The notes under the pieces: model-generated
The model's database searches: none
What the model was told of the DNA's origin: nothing
What the model saw: only the letters and a program-made list of their open reading frames with translations
Position numbers and translations under genes: made by a program
Shown here: positions 6,455 to 9,036 of the stretch, piece by piece
Position numbering within the stretch: the first letter of the stretch is position 1
How the letters are laid out: each line of letters begins with the position of its first letter
From: Alphaproteobacteria bacterium
GTDB lineage: Bacteria; Pseudomonadota; Alphaproteobacteria; Micavibrionales; UBA1664
Direction of reading: 5' to 3'
Length of the DNA stretch: 9,036 bases
Assembly: GCA_018969935.1 (NCBI GenBank)
Contig: JAGWXJ010000075.1
Span: 1 to 9,036 of the forward strand

Positions 6455-6460
6455 AAGGAG
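6455..6460 (+). promoter_or_regulatory. Ribosome binding site deciding the Bax inhibitor-1 start
   Basis: A perfect AAGGAG, 7 bases ahead of the ATG at 6468. It rules out the earlier in-frame candidate at 6441, which lies upstream of this site. Confidence 0.75.
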
Positions 6461-6467
6461 ATTTGAA

Positions 6468-7187
6468 ATGTTTGATCGTTCGCAGAACCCCGCAACCGCC
6501 ACCACCGGGGCCGTTGCCTTTGACGAGGGCCTACGTTCGCACTTCCGTAAAGTCTATAACACCATGGCTATCGGCCTTGTGGTCACGGGCCTTGTTGCCA
6601 TGGTTGCATCCGGCGTACCCGCAATTGCCACGCTGTTCACCAAACCTATGTTTGCCATCATCTTCGCGTTCCTTCCCATGGTGGCAGGTATGGCGCTGTT
6701 TAATGGTGGCGCGCTGATGAACAAATCCGCAGCCGATCTCAATGGCCGTTTTTATATTTTCTCGGCCATCTTCGGTTTCTGCATGACCCCTATCTTCTTG
6801 GTGTATGCAGGCGCTGACCTTGCACGTGCGTTTTTCATCACGGCAGCAACCTTTGCTGCAACATCCATCTGGTCCTACACCACGAAGGCTGACCTCTCTA
6901 AATTCGGGGGCTTCCTGTTCATGGGCGTTATCGGCCTCATGATTGCGATTGTGGTCAACCTGTTCCTGCAATCGACAATGATGGACTTCATCATCAGCTG
7001 CGCGGGCGTGCTTATCTATACGGGCCTTGTGGCATTTGATACCCAGAACCTCAAGGAAACCTATGCCCAGTCCTACGGCGATGAAGCCAATAACAAGATG
7101 GCGGTTATGGGCGCACTGAGCCTGTACATGAACTTCATCATGCTCTTCCAGTTCATCCTGCGCTTGCTTTCCAGCAACCGTAACTAA
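6468..7187 (+). CDS. Bax inhibitor-1/YccA family membrane protein
   Basis: This is an inner-membrane protein of the BI-1/YccA (UPF0005, TMBIM-like) family. Members are linked to calcium leak or to control of the FtsH protease, but the role here is unknown. The 239-residue product has a short cytoplasmic N terminus and about seven hydrophobic helices (roughly 33-50, 60-80, 95-113, 119-137, 148-167, 171-190, 213-234). Family marks include GLVAFDTQNLKE (186-197) with a conserved Asp191, and a last helix reading GALSLYMNFIMLFQFILRLL (215-234). Length is typical. The start at 6468 has a perfect Shine-Dalgarno. The gene is transcribed alone, divergent from the FIST gene, and ends in a strong terminator. 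Confidence 0.95.
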   Translation: MFDRSQNPATATTGAVAFDEGLRSHFRKVYNTMAIGLVVTGLVAMVASGVPAIATLFTKPMFAIIFAFLPMVAGMALFNGGALMNKSAADLNGRFYIFSAIFGFCMTPIFLVYAGADLARAFFITAATFAATSIWSYTTKADLSKFGGFLFMGVIGLMIAIVVNLFLQSTMMDFIISCAGVLIYTGLVAFDTQNLKETYAQSYGDEANNKMAVMGALSLYMNFIMLFQFILRLLSSNRN

Positions 7188-7202
7188 TAAAATCAGATAA
7201 GC

Positions 7203-7234
7203 AAAAAGCCCGCCATAATGGCGGGCTTTTTTTT
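7203..7234 (+). terminator. Rho-independent terminator after the Bax inhibitor-1 gene
   Basis: GCCCGCC (7208-7214) and GGCGGGC (7220-7226) form a perfect 7-base stem with a 5-base loop, followed by eight T. Five A precede the stem, so it may also stop transcription arriving on the minus strand from the cyclase gene. Confidence 0.92.
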
Positions 7235-7258
7235 GAAGGGCGTGGTCCCCGCAAATAA

Positions 7259-7333
7259 GAGCCGTGACTACGGCTCCGCGAGCTTATGCGAGCGAGGGGG
7301 GGAGCGAGTGGAACGAGTGGGGGCTTGGCCCCC
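7259..7333. repeat. GC-rich intergenic patch with inverted and direct repeats
   Basis: GAGCCGT/ACGGCTC (7259-7265, 7270-7276) is a perfect 7-base inverted repeat with a 4-base loop. GCGAGC occurs at 7278 and 7288, GAGCGAG at 7290 and 7302. GGGGGC/GCCCCC (7319-7324, 7328-7333) is a second hairpin with a 3-base loop, about 9 bases past the stop of the minus-strand cyclase gene. It codes for nothing evident and looks like a small interspersed repeat or a processing/termination region. Confidence 0.5.
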
Positions 7334-7341
7334 GCATATTT

Positions 7342-8403
7342 CTAGTGATGTACCTGAATGCGTTTCTGGCGCGGCGGGTCGGCGGCGACAACTTGGTTAC
7401 GGCCATTGCCCTTGGCTTTGTAAAGCGCGGCGTCTGCCCGCTCGATAAGCTCGGCAATCTTTTCATTCTGGCCCAGCTGGGCGGCGCCAACGGACATCGT
7501 GATTTTGCCAAGGCGATCACCTGTATTGCGGTTCATGATTTCCTTCACGGCAACGGCCTCGCGAAGGGCATTGCCCAGTTTTACAGCACCATCAAGCATG
7601 GTTTCAGGCAACACAACCGCAAATTCTTCACCGCCGTAGCGGGCGGGCAAGTCACGGCCTTTAACGCCGTCCTTAAGTGTACGGGCAACAAGTTTCAACA
7701 CTTGGTCACCCACTTGGTGCCCATAGTTGTCGTTAAAGCTCTTGAAGTGGTCGATATCGATCATCAGCAGTGAAAGCGGCCTGCTCTCGGAATGTGCCTC
7801 CGATACCATGCGGTACGATTCCACATCGAAAAGTTTGCGGTTGGAAATGCCCGTAAGGGCATCGGTCATGGCCTCCTTACGGATGGTTTCCATTTCCTCG
7901 CGCAACTGTTGCATAACGGATGACGACTGCGTCAGGCGTGTTTCAAGTGCCTTGTTCTCCTCGATCATCTTTTTGGCCTGCATCATCATCTGCTGGGCCA
8001 CGGCCTTCATCTCGTCGGCTGATTTGGCTTTGGTGAAAGCGGTCGCAACGTTCTCGATATTGCCCGAATAATCGGCCGTTTTGTTTTTGACGACGGTCGC
8101 AGCCGACGACACGTTGGTAATGGTTTCAGCAACAAGGCCTTCGGCTTTTGCCAAAGCTTCCTCGGAACGCAGGTTGGTGTTCAGGAGTTTGTTGTGTAGT
8201 TCGATGCAGCGCTCTTCCGACATCTCGTGCCCGCCTTTGAGCATGATATCGATGGCGCGCGTAACTTCGGCGTCAATGCCGCTTTCATAGACGTACCAAA
8301 GCTCGAAAATCGAGGGCGTCGGCGGAATGCCAAGCTTGCTGATACGCTCGAGCGCCTTCTCTGAGTAGGTACGGGCCTTGCTTAGCGAGTGGTTGTATTT
8401 CAT
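7342..8403 (-). CDS. GGDEF-domain diguanylate cyclase
   Basis: This enzyme should make cyclic di-GMP from two GTP in the cytoplasm. The 353-residue product has an N-terminal helical region (about 1-75) containing GIPPTPSIFELWYVYESG at 25-42, resembling a domain I associate with alphaproteobacterial cyclases. A long helical, probably coiled-coil, segment follows (about 80-178), then a GGDEF domain from DALTGISNR (181-189). Active-site marks are DIDHFKSFNDNYGH (216-229) and GGEEF (257-261). At the usual inhibitory I-site the RxxD motif reads K248-G-R-D251, so product feedback may be altered. No membrane segment or receiver domain is seen. The start is the ATG at 8403, with AGGGG about 8 bases upstream; an in-frame TTG at 8418 is less likely. 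It is read towards the Bax inhibitor-1 gene. Confidence 0.93.
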   Translation of the reverse strand: MKYNHSLSKARTYSEKALERISKLGIPPTPSIFELWYVYESGIDAEVTRAIDIMLKGGHEMSEERCIELHNKLLNTNLRSEEALAKAEGLVAETITNVSSAATVVKNKTADYSGNIENVATAFTKAKSADEMKAVAQQMMMQAKKMIEENKALETRLTQSSSVMQQLREEMETIRKEAMTDALTGISNRKLFDVESYRMVSEAHSESRPLSLLMIDIDHFKSFNDNYGHQVGDQVLKLVARTLKDGVKGRDLPARYGGEEFAVVLPETMLDGAVKLGNALREAVAVKEIMNRNTGDRLGKITMSVGAAQLGQNEKIAELIERADAALYKAKGNGRNQVVAADPPRQKRIQVHH

Positions 8404-8459
8404 GGAATGCCCCTGCAATGCGAATGCGTGCCGGAATCGGACCGCAAAAAAGTAACACT

Positions 8460-8483
8460 ATCACCTTGATTGATACAGGTGAT
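8460..8483. promoter_or_regulatory. Inverted repeat upstream of the diguanylate cyclase gene
   Basis: ATCACCT (8460-8466) and AGGTGAT (8477-8483) are a perfect 7-base inverted repeat with a 10-base centre, 57 bases ahead of the cyclase start. No U-run follows on the minus strand, so an operator is more likely than a terminator. I found no convincing promoter hexamers in this gap. Confidence 0.4.
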
Positions 8484-8541
8484 TTGTTACCGCACCGTTA
8501 ACACCCACAACGATAGCAAATAAATGATACTATTATGTTAA

Positions 8542-9036
8542 TCAGATCCACTTGGATGAAGGATCGAACGTTTCCGTCGGTGCGTTGGTCAAAGTCGGCA
8601 CAATATCCTCGACGGTATCGACAACCGTAATCAGGCGGCGGTCTTCCTCGCGCATGAATTTACCGGCAATCACGTTCTCGATCATGGCAATGAACGGCGT
8701 CCAGTACCCGTCCACATTACAGATGATGATGGGCTTGTCATGGATGCCAAGCTGCTTCCATGTCATGACCTCGCAAAGTTCGTCCAGCGTGCCGATACCG
8801 CCGGGCATCACCACGAACGCATCCGATTTGCTGACCATCATTTGCTTGCGCGTGTGCATTGAATCCACCACATGCAGCTCGGTCAGACCGTCATGGGAAA
8901 CTTCCCGTTTGGAAATATGCTCGGGGATGATGCCAATAACCTTCCCTCCGCTGGACATAACGGATTCGGCAAGAATACCCATAAGCCCGACGCGGCCACC
9001 CCCGTAAACAAGGGTCATATTGGCCTTGGCCATCAG
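8542..9036 (-). CDS. LOG-family phosphoribohydrolase (N terminus beyond window edge)
   Basis: LOG proteins (often misnamed lysine decarboxylases) hydrolyse nucleoside 5'-monophosphates, releasing the base; plant LOG makes active cytokinins. The 164 residues in the window carry the family marks in order: LVYGGGRVGLMG, then MHTRKQMM, then PGGIGTLDE (the signature with its catalytic Glu), then MTWKQLGIHDKP. The frame stays open to base 9036. The usual first strand with its Rossmann-like Gly-rich loop, about 30 residues, is absent, so the real start lies outside. The Met at 9033 falls inside the fold and is not a plausible start. Bacterial members may process nucleotides for salvage; the substrate here is unknown. 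No clear terminator follows before the cyclase gene. Confidence 0.93.
   Translation of the reverse strand: MMAKANMTLVYGGGRVGLMGILAESVMSSGGKVIGIIPEHISKREVSHDGLTELHVVDSMHTRKQMMVSKSDAFVVMPGGIGTLDELCEVMTWKQLGIHDKPIIICNVDGYWTPFIAMIENVIAGKFMREEDRRLITVVDTVEDIVPTLTNAPTETFDPSSKWI

Noticed and set aside
6352..6495. Extension of the FIST protein to a start at 6495 (436 residues)
   Set aside because: The extra 48 residues would overlap the divergent gene's start, ribosome site and promoter, and do not resemble a FIST N terminus.
7278..7317. Possible CRISPR-like direct repeats (GCGAGC/GAGCGAG words)
   Set aside because: The words are only 6-7 bases, irregularly spaced and not separated by spacers of constant length; no cas genes are present.
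7264..7773. A 169-codon plus-strand open frame past the Bax inhibitor-1 terminator
   Set aside because: It runs through the repeat-like patch and then antisense to the GGDEF domain; it has no motif and no ribosome binding site.

Overview
The window looks like chromosomal DNA of an alphaproteobacterium, moderately GC-rich. The evidence is the family make-up: a diguanylate cyclase with an N-terminal region of a kind I associate with alphaproteobacteria, a LOG protein, a Bax-inhibitor-1 protein, and a type IVB (Dot/Icm, IncI-conjugation type) secretion locus in a non-Legionella setting. I cannot fix the genus; a Micavibrio-like or Rhodospirillales-like lineage is a guess. There are no tRNAs, rRNAs, insertion sequences or CRISPR arrays.

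Left part (1-5174, all minus strand): a type IV secretion block. In transcription order it reads: a periplasmic CPHC disulfide isomerase/oxidoreductase (4197-5174); a 120-base gap with a promoter-like sequence and a strong hairpin; an unrecognised 313-residue, probably cytoplasmic protein (3135-4076); a lytic transglycosylase (2626-3138) coupled to it by an ATGA overlap; and then dotD, dotC and dotB. The dotD-dotC-dotB order is the same as in Legionella and as traH-traI-traJ of IncI plasmids. DotB runs off the left edge. Together these genes would cut peptidoglycan (transglycosylase), fold disulfide-containing envelope parts (Dsb), build the outer-membrane collar (DotC/DotD) and power the machine (DotB).

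Middle (5185-7234): a FIST-domain sensory protein (minus strand, 10 bases ahead of the Dsb gene, probably co-transcribed with it) is divergent from a seven-helix Bax inhibitor-1/YccA family protein (6468-7187, plus strand), which ends in a textbook Rho-independent terminator. The shared promoter region holds an imperfect palindrome.

Right part (7235-9036): a GC-rich, repeat-like intergenic patch, then on the minus strand a GGDEF diguanylate cyclase (7342-8403) and the C-terminal part of a LOG-family phosphoribohydrolase (8542 to the right edge), separated by a gap with an inverted repeat.

The most interesting material is the unknown protein heading the Dot-type operon, the apparent loss of the lipid anchor on DotC, and the accessory enzymes (transglycosylase, Dsb, FIST sensor) attached to the secretion core.
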